A stretch of DNA of 64,000 nucleotides from Rhodospirillaceae bacterium (GTDB taxonomy: Bacteria; Pseudomonadota; Alphaproteobacteria; UBA6615). The translations under genes were made by a program, and so were the position numbers. Numbering within the stretch: position 1 is the first letter of the stretch; each line of letters begins with the position of its first letter. This document shows, piece after piece, positions 9,361 to 18,186 of the stretch. Below the pieces are notes generated by a model, which saw nothing but the letters and a program-made list of their open reading frames with translations, was not told the DNA's origin and ran no database searches. The stretch is taken from assembly GCA_018667335.1 (NCBI GenBank), contig JABIVD010000027.1, positions 178,783 through 242,782 on the forward strand, in the 5' to 3' direction.

Positions 9361-10059
9361 CTAGTCGTAGGTCAGCCACTGGCGCATGAGCGCCGTCGCG
9401 GCCTGGGGCCGTTCCATCGTCGAGAGATGTCCGCAATCCTCGATGACGGCGAGCCGTGAACCAGGAATCGCCGCGGCCATTTCCGCGGCGTGTTCGAGCG
9501 GCGTCAGCGCATCCTGACGCCCGCACATCACGAGAGTCTGGACGGCGTATTGGCCCAGTTTCGGGCGACTGTCAGGGCGCCCCATGATGGCATGTTGCTG
9601 ACGTGTAAATGCATCAGAACCAATATGTTCTGCCATTTTTTTAATTTTATCAGTTAATTCCATTTCAGACAATCGCGCCTCGTGAATCAGGATCGGCAGC
9701 AACCGGTCCGTCACGCCGCGAAACTTCCCAAACTTTGTCATGTCGATCAGCTGGCCGCGGCGCACAATCTGTTCGGGCGTGTCCGGCCGCGCCGAGGTGT
9801 CGATCAGCGCCAGTCGGGTCACCCGCTCCGGCGCGCGACGCATGATGGCGTGGGCCACATACCCGCCCATCGACAGGCCCGCAAGTGCGAAGCTGTCGGG
9901 CGCCGTCGCGAGCACCTTATCCGCCAATTCATCGACCGATTCCGCGCCCGTGATGTCGGCCACCATGCAATCGGCGATGTCGGCGAGGTGTTCGGTCTGA
10001 TGAGCCCAGAGCGTCGCATCGCACAGCAACCCCGGGATCAGCACCAAATTCATGGTCAT
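9361..10059 (-). CDS. Alpha/beta hydrolase
   Basis: 232 residues of a compact alpha/beta hydrolase fold: oxyanion region LIPGLLCDATLW near 7-18, nucleophile elbow GLSMGG with Ser63, catalytic aspartate in CGRQDALTP, and histidine in DCGHLSTME near 214. The size and motif order match the esterase/3-oxoadipate-enol-lactonase-like group. The substrate cannot be assigned. Its ATG overlaps the TGA of the upstream glycosyltransferase gene (ATGA), so it is co-translated with it. Confidence 0.88.
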   Translation of the reverse strand: MTMNLVLIPGLLCDATLWAHQTEHLADIADCMVADITGAESVDELADKVLATAPDSFALAGLSMGGYVAHAIMRRAPERVTRLALIDTSARPDTPEQIVRRGQLIDMTKFGKFRGVTDRLLPILIHEARLSEMELTDKIKKMAEHIGSDAFTRQQHAIMGRPDSRPKLGQYAVQTLVMCGRQDALTPLEHAAEMAAAIPGSRLAVIEDCGHLSTMERPQAATALMRQWLTYD

Positions 10060-12065
10060 TCAAGATTCTCCATCGGCACGAGCGCCCCGGGTTTCAGCAG
10101 TCCCGCGCCCTGGGCGCGCCAGAGCACCCCATAGGCCTGTTCGAGTTTGCGCGCGAACGCAGCGCCTGCATCGACCGTTTCGAGCGCGGCCAACAAGGCG
10201 GACTTATAATTTATCAACTGATCAATAACGGTTGCGAGCTCAATCGCCCTATCCACATATTCAGATGGGCTTTCGGCCACGAGATCGCCGATCCCGTAGG
10301 CCCGGCACAGGCTCGCCCCGACCCGCGCGGGCATCGCCGCGCCGGCACATGTCAGCACGGGCAGCCCCTGGGCGATCGCGTCCGCTGCGGTCGAATGCGC
10401 GCCATAGACGAACGTATCCAGAAACAGGTCTGCGTGCCGGTGTCGGGCGAGGTGGTCGGACATCGCCGCGGTGGTCGGCGCAAAGATGAGGCGGTCGGGG
10501 TCGATCCCGGCCCCTTGCGCCGCTGACCGGAGGTTTTGCGTGGTCACCACCGCATGCTCGCGCAGCCAGAGCACGGATCCATCAACGCGCGCGAGCACCG
10601 CCATCCAGGCCGCGAAGGTTTGCGGGTCGATCTTGGGTGACGCATTGAACGCACAGAAGACAAACCCGTCATCGGGCAGACCATGCGCCGCCCGAGTGTC
10701 CAGATCGCCAGCCGGCTCATCGAAGCGGTTCAGAGGCATGAAGGTACCCGGCAGGTGGGCGATCGCTTCGCGGAACTGCCCCACCGCAGCCTTTGGCACC
10801 ACGACCTCGTCGGCGAGCAACACATCGTTCAGACCGCCGGACGACCCGCAATAGCCCAGCCAGCCGATCTGCAGCGGTGCCGCGCGTGCCGCGAGTATCT
10901 CCGGTCGTGCCCCCAGGGTGAAGCCGCCCATATCCACCAGAATATCGACCCCGACATCACGAATGCGCGCCGCAGCGTCGGCCGCCGACATGTTCGAGAC
11001 GTCCTCAACGCGGCCCACGCCAGCAAAGATCGCCTGCTGCACTTCGCTGCCGTCGGGCGATGCCAGGGCGAACGCCGTCACATCGAACGCAGCACTGTCA
11101 TGATGTGGCAACAAATCCGCCATGAGACGACCCACCGGGTGCCCGCCGAAATCTGCCGACAGGTAGCCGACACGCAACGCTGTGCCGTCGCTCCCCACCC
11201 GCGCCGGGACAAGCGCCACAGTTGATGTTCGTATGGCCGCCGCCCGCGCCTCACTCACACGGTTCAACTCGTCCTGCGCGAACGGCACATAGAGCGCGAC
11301 CAGAGGCGATAACTCGGACAACATGTCCATATCCGCATCAAGCAGGCGCCGGAAATTCCCGACAAGCCTGGGATGATCATCCCAGTCACACGCATATAGC
11401 GTCGCGTAGAAGAGCTGCGCCGCCGCTCGGACAAATCCGGGATCAAGTTTAAGCGCGTGGCGAAACCGCGTACCCGCTGCTGCATAGTCGTGCAGCGCCG
11501 CCAGCGTCACGCCCAGGCTGTGCTGCACCCCGGGGTCGTCGGGAGAAACCGCAACCGCTCGCTCCAGCGCCTCGCGCGACGCCGCCAGGTTTTCAGTCTG
11601 GCGGTAGAGATTTCCCAGGTTGGCCAGGACATGGGGATGGTCGGGCGAATGAGCCCGCGCATGCTCCAGATGTCCGATCGCCGCGTTGTTGCGCCCGGCG
11701 AGCGCAAGCGCCCCGGCAAGGTTGAATGCGAGGTCCGCATCGTCGGGACTTTGCGCGAGGGCGGCTTCATAGTCGGTGACGGCGGCGTCGATGCTGCCGA
11801 GATCCAGACGCAGTTTCGCCAGATTGGCACGGATCCGTCCGTTCTCCGGGGCCTGCGCGACGGCGCGTTCAAGCAATGCCAGCCCCTCTTCCGGCACGCC
11901 GGCCTGAGCGAGAAGAATGCCTTTGAGTTGCAGGGTTTCCGCATGATCGGGGGCTTGCGCCAGGATGGAATCATACAGTTTCACAGCGGCTTCAAGTGCA
12001 CCATCGCGGTGAAGCTGGCGCGCATCGGCGATCATCGCATCCAGTTCGCTTCGTGAAACATCCAT
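10056..12065 (-). CDS. TPR protein with GT41 (OGT/SPINDLY-like) glycosyltransferase domain
   Basis: 669 residues. Residues 1 to about 240 are tandem tetratricopeptide repeats (for example LGNLYRQTENLAASREALERA). The remainder is the O-GlcNAc/O-fucose transferase-type GT41 domain: VGYLSADFGGHPVGRL, DILVDMGGFTLG, QIGWLGYCGSSG (GYPGTSG in most relatives), FCAFNASPKIDP and LFLDTFVYGAHSTAADA. Such proteins glycosylate Ser/Thr of cytosolic or flagellar partners. ATG 12065 is preceded by GAAGAAGGG; the frame remains open further upstream but would overlap the divergent helicase start. Acceptor and sugar are unknown. Confidence 0.9.
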   Translation of the reverse strand: MDVSRSELDAMIADARQLHRDGALEAAVKLYDSILAQAPDHAETLQLKGILLAQAGVPEEGLALLERAVAQAPENGRIRANLAKLRLDLGSIDAAVTDYEAALAQSPDDADLAFNLAGALALAGRNNAAIGHLEHARAHSPDHPHVLANLGNLYRQTENLAASREALERAVAVSPDDPGVQHSLGVTLAALHDYAAAGTRFRHALKLDPGFVRAAAQLFYATLYACDWDDHPRLVGNFRRLLDADMDMLSELSPLVALYVPFAQDELNRVSEARAAAIRTSTVALVPARVGSDGTALRVGYLSADFGGHPVGRLMADLLPHHDSAAFDVTAFALASPDGSEVQQAIFAGVGRVEDVSNMSAADAAARIRDVGVDILVDMGGFTLGARPEILAARAAPLQIGWLGYCGSSGGLNDVLLADEVVVPKAAVGQFREAIAHLPGTFMPLNRFDEPAGDLDTRAAHGLPDDGFVFCAFNASPKIDPQTFAAWMAVLARVDGSVLWLREHAVVTTQNLRSAAQGAGIDPDRLIFAPTTAAMSDHLARHRHADLFLDTFVYGAHSTAADAIAQGLPVLTCAGAAMPARVGASLCRAYGIGDLVAESPSEYVDRAIELATVIDQLINYKSALLAALETVDAGAAFARKLEQAYGVLWRAQGAGLLKPGALVPMENLE

Positions 12066-12190
12066 CGCGCCCTTCTTCCAGAATCCCCCGATGCATGCAA
12101 CAGCCAATGGAATTGCTGGACTTTCCGGCGCTGCGCGCCCATTTTCCGCACAACACGCGCCGAGGCGCGATTTCAACACAGACGAGCAAT

Positions 12191-13987
12191 ATGAAATTTG
12201 AAGAACTGGGTCTCAGCGACCCACTATTACAAGCTATTGGATCGGCGGGTTACGAGAACCCGACTCCCATCCAGGCAGAAGGCATTCCCCATCTTCTGAT
12301 GGGACGCGACATCATCGGCATCGCCCAAACGGGCACCGGCAAGACAGCCAGTTTCACCCTGCCCATGATCGAGATTCTATCCACCGGACGGGCACGGGCG
12401 CGTATGCCACGAAGCCTGATCCTGGAGCCGACCCGCGAACTCGCGGCACAGGTCGCAGAAAATTTTGAAGTCTACGGCAAGAACCACAAGCTCAGCATGG
12501 CGCTCCTGATTGGCGGCGTATCGTTCAAGGATCAGGTCGACAAGCTCGACCGCGGTGTCGACGTGCTGATCGCAACACCAGGACGCCTGCTCGACCATTT
12601 CGAGCGCGGCAAGGTCTTGCTGGCTGATATCAAGGTGCTGGTCGTCGATGAGGCCGACCGGATGCTCGACATGGGATTCATTCCCGACGTCGAGAGGATC
12701 ATCAAGCTGCTGCCGCAAATCCGACAGACCGCGATGTTCTCGGCCACGATGCCGTCCGAAATTAAACGGCTGACCGACGCCTACATGATGAGCCCGCGCA
12801 CGGTTCAGGTCGACGCCCAGGCCTCAGCGGCCGACACGGTGATCCAGGGCCTGCTGCGCGTGAGCGGCGGCTTCAAGGAAAAGCGCGCGGCGCTGCGCAA
12901 GCTGGTCCGCGACAGCGGCGTGAAGAACGCGATTGTCTTCTGCAACCGCAAGCGCGATGTCGCGACGCTAGAGAAATCGCTCCGGACGCATGGCTTCAAC
13001 GCCGCGGGTTTGCATGGTGACATGCACCAGAGCGCACGCATGGAAACGCTGGCAAAATTCCGTGACGGTGAAATCGAACTGCTCGTGGCAAGCGACGTGG
13101 CCGCCCGGGGTCTCGACATCCCGAACATGAGCCACGTCTTCAACTTCGACGTCCCGATGCATGCCGAAGACTACATCCATCGTATCGGCCGCACCGGCCG
13201 CGCCGGCAAGGAAGGCCACGCCTATACCCTGGCCACCCGCGACGACGCCAAGTTCCTGAGTGGGGTCGAACGTTTGCTGGGCAAACCGATCCCGCCGATC
13301 AGCGCATCCGGCATCTCATCCGCCGGTGAAAAGTCAGCCGATGAAAAGTCTGACAAGCAGGAAGAGCCGAAAGCGCAGGACGCGAAGGGCTCCGAGAGCA
13401 CGGAAGAGAAGACCGAGGCACCACGCCGGCGGCGACGCAGCCGACGCAAGGCGGCACCGGAGAGCGAGACTTCCGAAAGCGAGACGCCTGAAAACGAGAC
13501 TGCCGAAAGTCACGCCTCGGAAAGCCAAAGCGAGCCGCAGGAAGCCGATGAGACGCAGGATGCGATTGGCTCGGAGAGCCCGGAAGAGCAGACCGAAGCG
13601 CCACGCCGGCGGCGGCGCAGCCGACGCAAGGCGGCACCCGAGAACGAGACGTCTGAAAACGAGGCTTCTGAAGCCAAGACCTCTGAAGACGAGACCTCTG
13701 AAAACGAGACTTCTGAAAGTCAGGCCACAGAAAGCCAGACGGAAGGCGAGCCCGCATCAGAAGACTCCGACGAACCGCGGGAAGCTCGCGAACCTCGGGA
13801 AGCGCGCGAACCACGCAAGCCACGCAGAGCCCGGGCACCACGACAGGACCGCGAGCCACGTGAGCCGGTGCGCAGCGACACCTCGCGCGATGCACCAGCC
13901 CGAGCGCCGCGAAATCGTGACGACAGTGACGATGACACCGGCCCCGCCTTCGGGAATGATGAAACACCGGCGTTTCTTTTACGCTAG
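12191..13987 (+). CDS. DEAD-box RNA helicase, RhlE-like, with expanded low-complexity tail
   Basis: 598 residues. The helicase core (1-370) has the Q motif with NPTPIQ, AQTGTGKT (45-52), PTRELA (80-85), VDEAD (152-156), SAT (184-186) and HRIGRTGRAG (330-339). It unwinds RNA duplexes in ribosome assembly or mRNA decay. The tail from about 375 is Ser/Glu/Thr-rich with two nearly identical basic blocks (EAPRRRRRSRRKAAPE) and then an Arg/Pro/Glu region. ATG 12191 gives the standard MKFEELGLS start. Long basic/acidic tails are common in RhlE relatives, but this one is a tandem duplication. Confidence 0.95.
   Translation: MKFEELGLSDPLLQAIGSAGYENPTPIQAEGIPHLLMGRDIIGIAQTGTGKTASFTLPMIEILSTGRARARMPRSLILEPTRELAAQVAENFEVYGKNHKLSMALLIGGVSFKDQVDKLDRGVDVLIATPGRLLDHFERGKVLLADIKVLVVDEADRMLDMGFIPDVERIIKLLPQIRQTAMFSATMPSEIKRLTDAYMMSPRTVQVDAQASAADTVIQGLLRVSGGFKEKRAALRKLVRDSGVKNAIVFCNRKRDVATLEKSLRTHGFNAAGLHGDMHQSARMETLAKFRDGEIELLVASDVAARGLDIPNMSHVFNFDVPMHAEDYIHRIGRTGRAGKEGHAYTLATRDDAKFLSGVERLLGKPIPPISASGISSAGEKSADEKSDKQEEPKAQDAKGSESTEEKTEAPRRRRRSRRKAAPESETSESETPENETAESHASESQSEPQEADETQDAIGSESPEEQTEAPRRRRRSRRKAAPENETSENEASEAKTSEDETSENETSESQATESQTEGEPASEDSDEPREAREPREAREPRKPRRARAPRQDREPREPVRSDTSRDAPARAPRNRDDSDDDTGPAFGNDETPAFLLR
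13381..13740 (+). repeat. 180-bp tandem duplication in the helicase tail
   Basis: Bases 13381-13560 and 13561-13740 align without gaps over 60 codons. The Arg-rich block (13423-13457 and 13603-13637) is almost unchanged, while the Ser-Glu-Thr part has diverged. In-frame duplication explains the long tail. Confidence 0.8.
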
Positions 13988-14022
13988 ACTCCCGAGACGC
14001 CACCGCAACGAACGACAGTGTG

Positions 14023-14265
14023 ATGCAGACGATCTTTGTCCAGGTAAAATGCGAGCTCGGCCGGGCGTATGATGTGGCCGACGAGGCTGCGCTGAATATC
14101 GATCAGGTCTCCGAGGTCTATTCAACTTCGGGACAGTTTGATCTTCTGATGAAATGTTATCTCGCAGACGAAACCGATATCGGCCACTTCGTGACCAGTA
14201 CCATTCAGACGCTGCCTGGTGTCGCCGATACGTTCACGACAATCACGTTCAAAGCGTTCACCTGA
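14023..14265 (+). CDS. Stand-alone Lrp/AsnC ligand-binding (RAM) domain protein
   Basis: 80 residues forming only the RAM/AsnC_trans_reg effector domain: MQTIFVQVKCELGRAYDV at the start and VSEVYSTSGQFDLLMKCYL in the middle. There is no helix-turn-helix, so it does not bind DNA by itself. Stand-alone RAM proteins form oligomers and may bind amino acids or partner with full-length Lrp proteins. The start could also be the GTG at 14020. It follows the helicase gene by 35 bp. Confidence 0.88.
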   Translation: MQTIFVQVKCELGRAYDVADEAALNIDQVSEVYSTSGQFDLLMKCYLADETDIGHFVTSTIQTLPGVADTFTTITFKAFT

Positions 14266-14276
14266 GATTTCCGTGC

Positions 14277-14291
14277 GTGCGGCGCCCGCAC
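14277..14291 (+). terminator. Weak hairpin after the RAM-domain gene
   Basis: GTGCGG-CGC-CCGCAC forms a 6-bp GC stem with a 3-base loop 12 bases after the stop codon. No T tract follows, so the termination role is uncertain. Confidence 0.35.
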
Positions 14292-14377
14292 CAATGGTGA
14301 GGGGCGTTTGAAATGCTACCCGGCGCAAGCCGGAAAACCATTCGCCCAACGACAGACCTTGCGCAGCGTCGGCGGGG

Positions 14378-15724
14378 TTATGCCCCGACGGCCACGTCCA
14401 ACTGCTCTGGCTCGGCATTTTCAACCGGCTCAGAATCATGGTTGGCATTGTCCATCTTCGCATTCTCGAGATTCGCATCGGTCAAATTCGCGTCTGCGAT
14501 CATTGCGCCATCCAAATCAGCGCTGCTTAGGTTTGCACCTGTGAGATCGGCACCCCGCAAATCCGCATTGTTCAAACGGGCGTTGCCAAGATCTGCACCA
14601 ATCAAGTTTGCGCCGGCCAGGTTGGCACCGGACAAATTGGCCGGCCACAGACGACCTGTCTTCTCGCCGGATGCATCTTTCAATTCCACGGCAAGGAGAT
14701 GCGCACCCTGAAGGTTCGCGCCCCGCAGATCTGCATTCTCGAGGTTGGCACCTTCCAGCAGCGCATCCGACAGGTCTGCGCCCGCAAGTTTGGCCTCCAG
14801 CATTTCGGTCATCACAAATCGACAGGACCGTAAGTTGGCACCGTTCATCATGGTGCTCTTCAGGACGGCACCGCTCATATCCTCGCTCGGAAGATCGATG
14901 CGTTCGATGTCGCTATTGGTCAGGTCAGCACGTGCGCCGATCTTGCCGCCGCTTTCGATCCATTCGAAATGCCGCTTGAGAACGAGCTGAATATCAGCCG
15001 GAAACTCCGACGTGGGCCGGGAGATATTCGCGCCGGTCACATTCGCACCGCCCAGATCGACGCCATCAAGATTGGCATCGTTCAGATCCGCATTCGTCAG
15101 GTCTGTCCCATCGAGGACAACGCCCGTCAGATCGGCACCCACGAGGCTCGCACCATTGAGATTGGTCTTGCTCAAGTTTGCACCTTTGAGCACCGCCCCA
15201 TCCAGGTTCGAGCCACGCATGTTGCCATTGAAGAGGTTCGTTCCCTCCATCTTGGCACCGCGCATGCTGCTGTGATTCATCGACGAACCCGTAAGGTCAG
15301 CGCCGGAAATGTTCGCGTTGTCGAGATTTGCGTGATCAAGAACCGCGTTTGTCAGGGCCGCTTCTGCTGCATCGCCGCCCAGCATCAGGGCACCACCGCG
15401 CAGGTCCGTCCCGATCAGGCTCGCGCCCTCGAGGATGACACCACGAAGATTCGCACCGCGAAGATCGGAATTGTCGAGCTTGGACTGTGACATGTCGGCG
15501 CCGTCGAGCATCACGGAGAACATGTCGCAGTGACTGAGGTCCGCCTGGCGGATCGAACAATTCGACATATTCGCACCCGCAAGCTTGGCTTTCTTCAGAT
15601 TGACCCGATCGAGCTTGTAGTTGCGGAGATCGCGCAATGACAGGTCAGCCGGCTGCCCACCCTTCAGGCCCTTGGCCCAGAGTATGTGCCGCTTGATAAT
15701 TTCTGGAATTTCCAGCTTCCGCAT
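14378..15724 (-). CDS. Pentapeptide-repeat protein
   Basis: 448 residues made almost wholly of A(D/N)LXX pentapeptides, such as ANLSGANLAGANLIGADLG, which fold into a right-handed quadrilateral beta helix. Two blocks (about 20-215 and 255-430) are each led by a similar helical cap (IIKRHILWAKGLKGG and VLKRHFEWIESGG), suggesting a two-unit architecture from internal duplication. The C-terminal about 20 residues are acidic. No signal peptide is seen, so it is probably cytosolic. Function is not predictable; some family members mimic DNA and protect gyrase, but a size near 450 and the caps differ from Qnr proteins. ATG 15724 is chosen over an upstream TTG. Confidence 0.9.
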   Translation of the reverse strand: MRKLEIPEIIKRHILWAKGLKGGQPADLSLRDLRNYKLDRVNLKKAKLAGANMSNCSIRQADLSHCDMFSVMLDGADMSQSKLDNSDLRGANLRGVILEGASLIGTDLRGGALMLGGDAAEAALTNAVLDHANLDNANISGADLTGSSMNHSSMRGAKMEGTNLFNGNMRGSNLDGAVLKGANLSKTNLNGASLVGADLTGVVLDGTDLTNADLNDANLDGVDLGGANVTGANISRPTSEFPADIQLVLKRHFEWIESGGKIGARADLTNSDIERIDLPSEDMSGAVLKSTMMNGANLRSCRFVMTEMLEAKLAGADLSDALLEGANLENADLRGANLQGAHLLAVELKDASGEKTGRLWPANLSGANLAGANLIGADLGNARLNNADLRGADLTGANLSSADLDGAMIADANLTDANLENAKMDNANHDSEPVENAEPEQLDVAVGA

Positions 15725-15956
15725 AAACCGTATCCACAACAGGGGTTTCTAGCCCCACCAGACTAGTCGGGAATGGTTAACGGACCGTTCAAGAGAGCAG
15801 CTCCAATCGGATAGAAGCTTGGCCGCAGACCTGGCACTCAGATGCTGTTGGATAGAACCGGTGACGCGCCTCCACGTACGGTACAATGGCATGTTGGGAA
15901 AACAAAACCGCAGGCGTTAGGGTGGTGTTCGCCCACAATCCCTGGAAGACATAAGC

Positions 15957-16697
15957 ATGAAATCTATAGTTCGCCTGATGCTGATCGCTGCGTTCCTGGT
16001 ACTTCCGACAGGGATCGCCAATGCCCAGATGGATTTTCTGAAACGCGGGAAAGATCTCTTGCGCGAGGTACCCGGAGGCCAAAGCACACAAAAGCTTAGC
16101 GATGCAGACATCGGCGCGGGTCTACGCGAAGCCCTGAAAGTCGGCGCCGAACGGGTCGTCGGCCAGGTGGGTGCCGCCGACGGCTTCAATGGTGATCCCA
16201 AAATCCACATCCCACTGCCCGAGAGCCTGCAGAAGGTGCAGAGCACATTGGCCAGGATCGGGTTGTCATCAATGACGGACGATCTGGAGCTGCGATTAAA
16301 CCGCGCTGCCGAGGCAGCATCGCCCGAGGCACAGGCCGTGTTCTGGCAGGCGATCGACGAGATGACCATGGATGATGTGCGCGAAATCTTCGACGGCCCA
16401 GATGACGCGGCGACCCGCTACCTGGAACGCACCATGTCGTCACCGCTGGTAACCCGCATGAAGCCCATTGTTGACGCCAATCTGGCGGAGGTCGGTGCCG
16501 TGCGGGCCTACGATCAGGCGATCGGACGATATAAGGCCGTGCCGTTTGTGCCCGACGTGAAAGCGGATCTGACCCAGCACGTATTGGAACGCGCCCTGCA
16601 AGGTGTGTTCCTGTACCTGGCGCAGGAAGAGGCCGCGATCCGGCAGAATCCGGCAAAGCAGACGACGGCATTGCTGAAGAAGGTCTTCGGGAGCTAG
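15957..16697 (+). CDS. DUF4197 family secreted protein
   Basis: 246 residues with a cleavable signal peptide ending IANA near residue 23, preceded by a GGAAGA ribosome binding site. The mature protein matches DUF4197: SDADIGAGLREALKVGAERVV near 50-70, NGDPKIHIPLPESLQ, and RAYDQAIGRYKAVPF toward the C-terminus. DUF4197 proteins are periplasmic, mostly helical and of unknown role. It is expressed divergently from the pentapeptide-repeat gene and converges with a CMD-family gene. Confidence 0.9.
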   Translation: MKSIVRLMLIAAFLVLPTGIANAQMDFLKRGKDLLREVPGGQSTQKLSDADIGAGLREALKVGAERVVGQVGAADGFNGDPKIHIPLPESLQKVQSTLARIGLSSMTDDLELRLNRAAEAASPEAQAVFWQAIDEMTMDDVREIFDGPDDAATRYLERTMSSPLVTRMKPIVDANLAEVGAVRAYDQAIGRYKAVPFVPDVKADLTQHVLERALQGVFLYLAQEEAAIRQNPAKQTTALLKKVFGS

Positions 16698-16711
16698 GCT
16701 CGCCGCGCGGT

Positions 16712-17098
16712 TTATTCCGCGTCTATTTCCTTCAGCACCTTGGCTGCCGCGCGGAATGCCTCCATCCCGGCCGGTGCCCCGCAATACAAGGCGATCTGCA
16801 TCAGGGCCTCACGCAGCTCTTCGCGGGTGAGGCCGTTGTTGATGGCGCCACGGAAGTGGCCCTCAAATTCGTTCATTTTACCGAGCGCTGCGAGCATACC
16901 GAGGTTCAGGAGGCTGCGCTGCTTCCGGCTCAGGCCATCCCTGCCCCACACAGCACCCCAACCTATCTCGGTAATGAACTCCTCCATGAAATCACGGTTG
17001 AAGTCGTTCAAATTGGCCATCGTGGAGTCGACGCGTTCGTCTCCCATGACTTCGCGGCGAATCTTCAGGCCCTTTTCAAACAGGTCTTTGTCGATCAC
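16712..17098 (-). CDS. Carboxymuconolactone decarboxylase family protein
   Basis: 128 residues covering one CMD domain, with LSRKQRSLLNLGMLAALGK, EGHFRGAINNGLTREEL and IALYCGAPAGMEAFR, the pattern of 4-carboxymuconolactone decarboxylase (PcaC-like) rather than the CxxC AhpD peroxidases. In the protocatechuate pathway this enzyme converts gamma-carboxymuconolactone to 3-oxoadipate enol-lactone, but no other pca gene is adjacent, so the substrate here is inferred only at family level. It is the last gene of a minus-strand group with the glutathionyl-hydroquinone reductase 28 bp upstream. Confidence 0.88.
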   Translation of the reverse strand: MIDKDLFEKGLKIRREVMGDERVDSTMANLNDFNRDFMEEFITEIGWGAVWGRDGLSRKQRSLLNLGMLAALGKMNEFEGHFRGAINNGLTREELREALMQIALYCGAPAGMEAFRAAAKVLKEIDAE

Positions 17099-17126
17099 GG
17101 CGTGCTCTCCCTGATTTTGATTTGGT

Positions 17127-18137
17127 TCAGCCCGCGGCAGGGAAGCGGCCCCGGTCGTGCGGTGCGCCGTAGAAGCCTTCCTGATCCTCCGGTCCGATGG
17201 GAACGATCCCGTTCGGGTTCACCCGCTCGATGCCGTAGTAATTCAGCTTTGCGTATTCGAAGCTGAACGTCTGGGCGATCCCGGGGATTTGGTACAGCTC
17301 GCGGGTATAGTTGGTCAGGTTCGGGTAGTCCGCGATACGCCGGATGTTGCACTTGAAGGCGCCCACGTAACACGCATCGAACCGGATCAGCGTGACCCAG
17401 AGTCGCCAGTCCGCCTCGGTCAGCCGGTCGCCGACAAGGTAACGCTGGGTGCCGAGCCGTTTCTCGAGATCGTCGAGGGTCTCGAACATGGCCACGACCG
17501 CCTCTTCATAAGCTTCCTGGGAAGATGCGAAACCAGCGCGATAAACCCCGTTGTTGATGGTGGGATAGATAACATCGTTGATCGCATCGATCTCGGCGCG
17601 CAGATCGGCGGGGTAGTAGTCCTCGGCCGCATTGGTGAAGGCGTCGAACGACGTGTTGAACATCCGGATGATCTCGGACGATTCATTGTTCACCACCCGA
17701 CTGGTTTGCTTGTCCCACAGGGTCGGGACCGTGACCTTGCCCGTGTAGTCGCCCTGCGAGGCCGTGTAGGCCTGGTGCAGATGTTCGAAGCCGTTCACGT
17801 GATCGGGCAGGCAATCGGGATAATCCGGGTTCTCGCCATAGGTCCAGCCCTGTTCATGGCGCCCCGGCTGCGCCAGCGAGACGGTAATCGCGCTGTCGAG
17901 GCCCTTGATCGTCCGGAAAATCAGCGCGCGATGGGCCCAGGGGCAGGTGTGCGCGAGATACAGATGGTAGCGCCCGGGCTCGGCCGCAAAACCCGCCTCA
18001 CCTGTCGGCCCGGCGCTGCCGTCGGCCGTCACCCAGCTTCTGAATTGGCTTTCAGATCGCTGGAATTTTCCGTCCTTTGCGACTTCCCGCGCGGTGGCGT
18101 CATTGTCGAGCCAGGTGCCGTCCAACAGCATTCCCAT
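17127..18137 (-). CDS. Glutathionyl-hydroquinone reductase (Xi-class GST)
   Basis: 336 residues, the YqjG/PcpF length. The N-terminal thioredoxin-like domain carries HTCPWAHRALI with catalytic Cys65, and the all-helical C-terminal domain contains RYLVGDRLTEADWRLWVTLIRFD. These cytosolic enzymes release hydroquinones from glutathionyl conjugates and so help repair side products of quinone or chloro-aromatic metabolism. ATG 18137 (MGMLLDGTW) is preceded by AGGAGACA. Between a VOC protein gene and a CMD protein gene, it fits an aromatic detoxification unit. Confidence 0.93.
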   Translation of the reverse strand: MGMLLDGTWLDNDATAREVAKDGKFQRSESQFRSWVTADGSAGPTGEAGFAAEPGRYHLYLAHTCPWAHRALIFRTIKGLDSAITVSLAQPGRHEQGWTYGENPDYPDCLPDHVNGFEHLHQAYTASQGDYTGKVTVPTLWDKQTSRVVNNESSEIIRMFNTSFDAFTNAAEDYYPADLRAEIDAINDVIYPTINNGVYRAGFASSQEAYEEAVVAMFETLDDLEKRLGTQRYLVGDRLTEADWRLWVTLIRFDACYVGAFKCNIRRIADYPNLTNYTRELYQIPGIAQTFSFEYAKLNYYGIERVNPNGIVPIGPEDQEGFYGAPHDRGRFPAAG

Positions 18138-18186
18138 GATTGTCTCCTGATACGGGACCGCCTCGACGGCCCGGTTGTTGGGGCCA

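Noticed and set aside
13260..14072. Arg-rich plus-strand frame overlapping the helicase tail
   Set aside because: A frame-shifted reading of the repeat-rich helicase tail; the helicase frame is continuous with the core domains.
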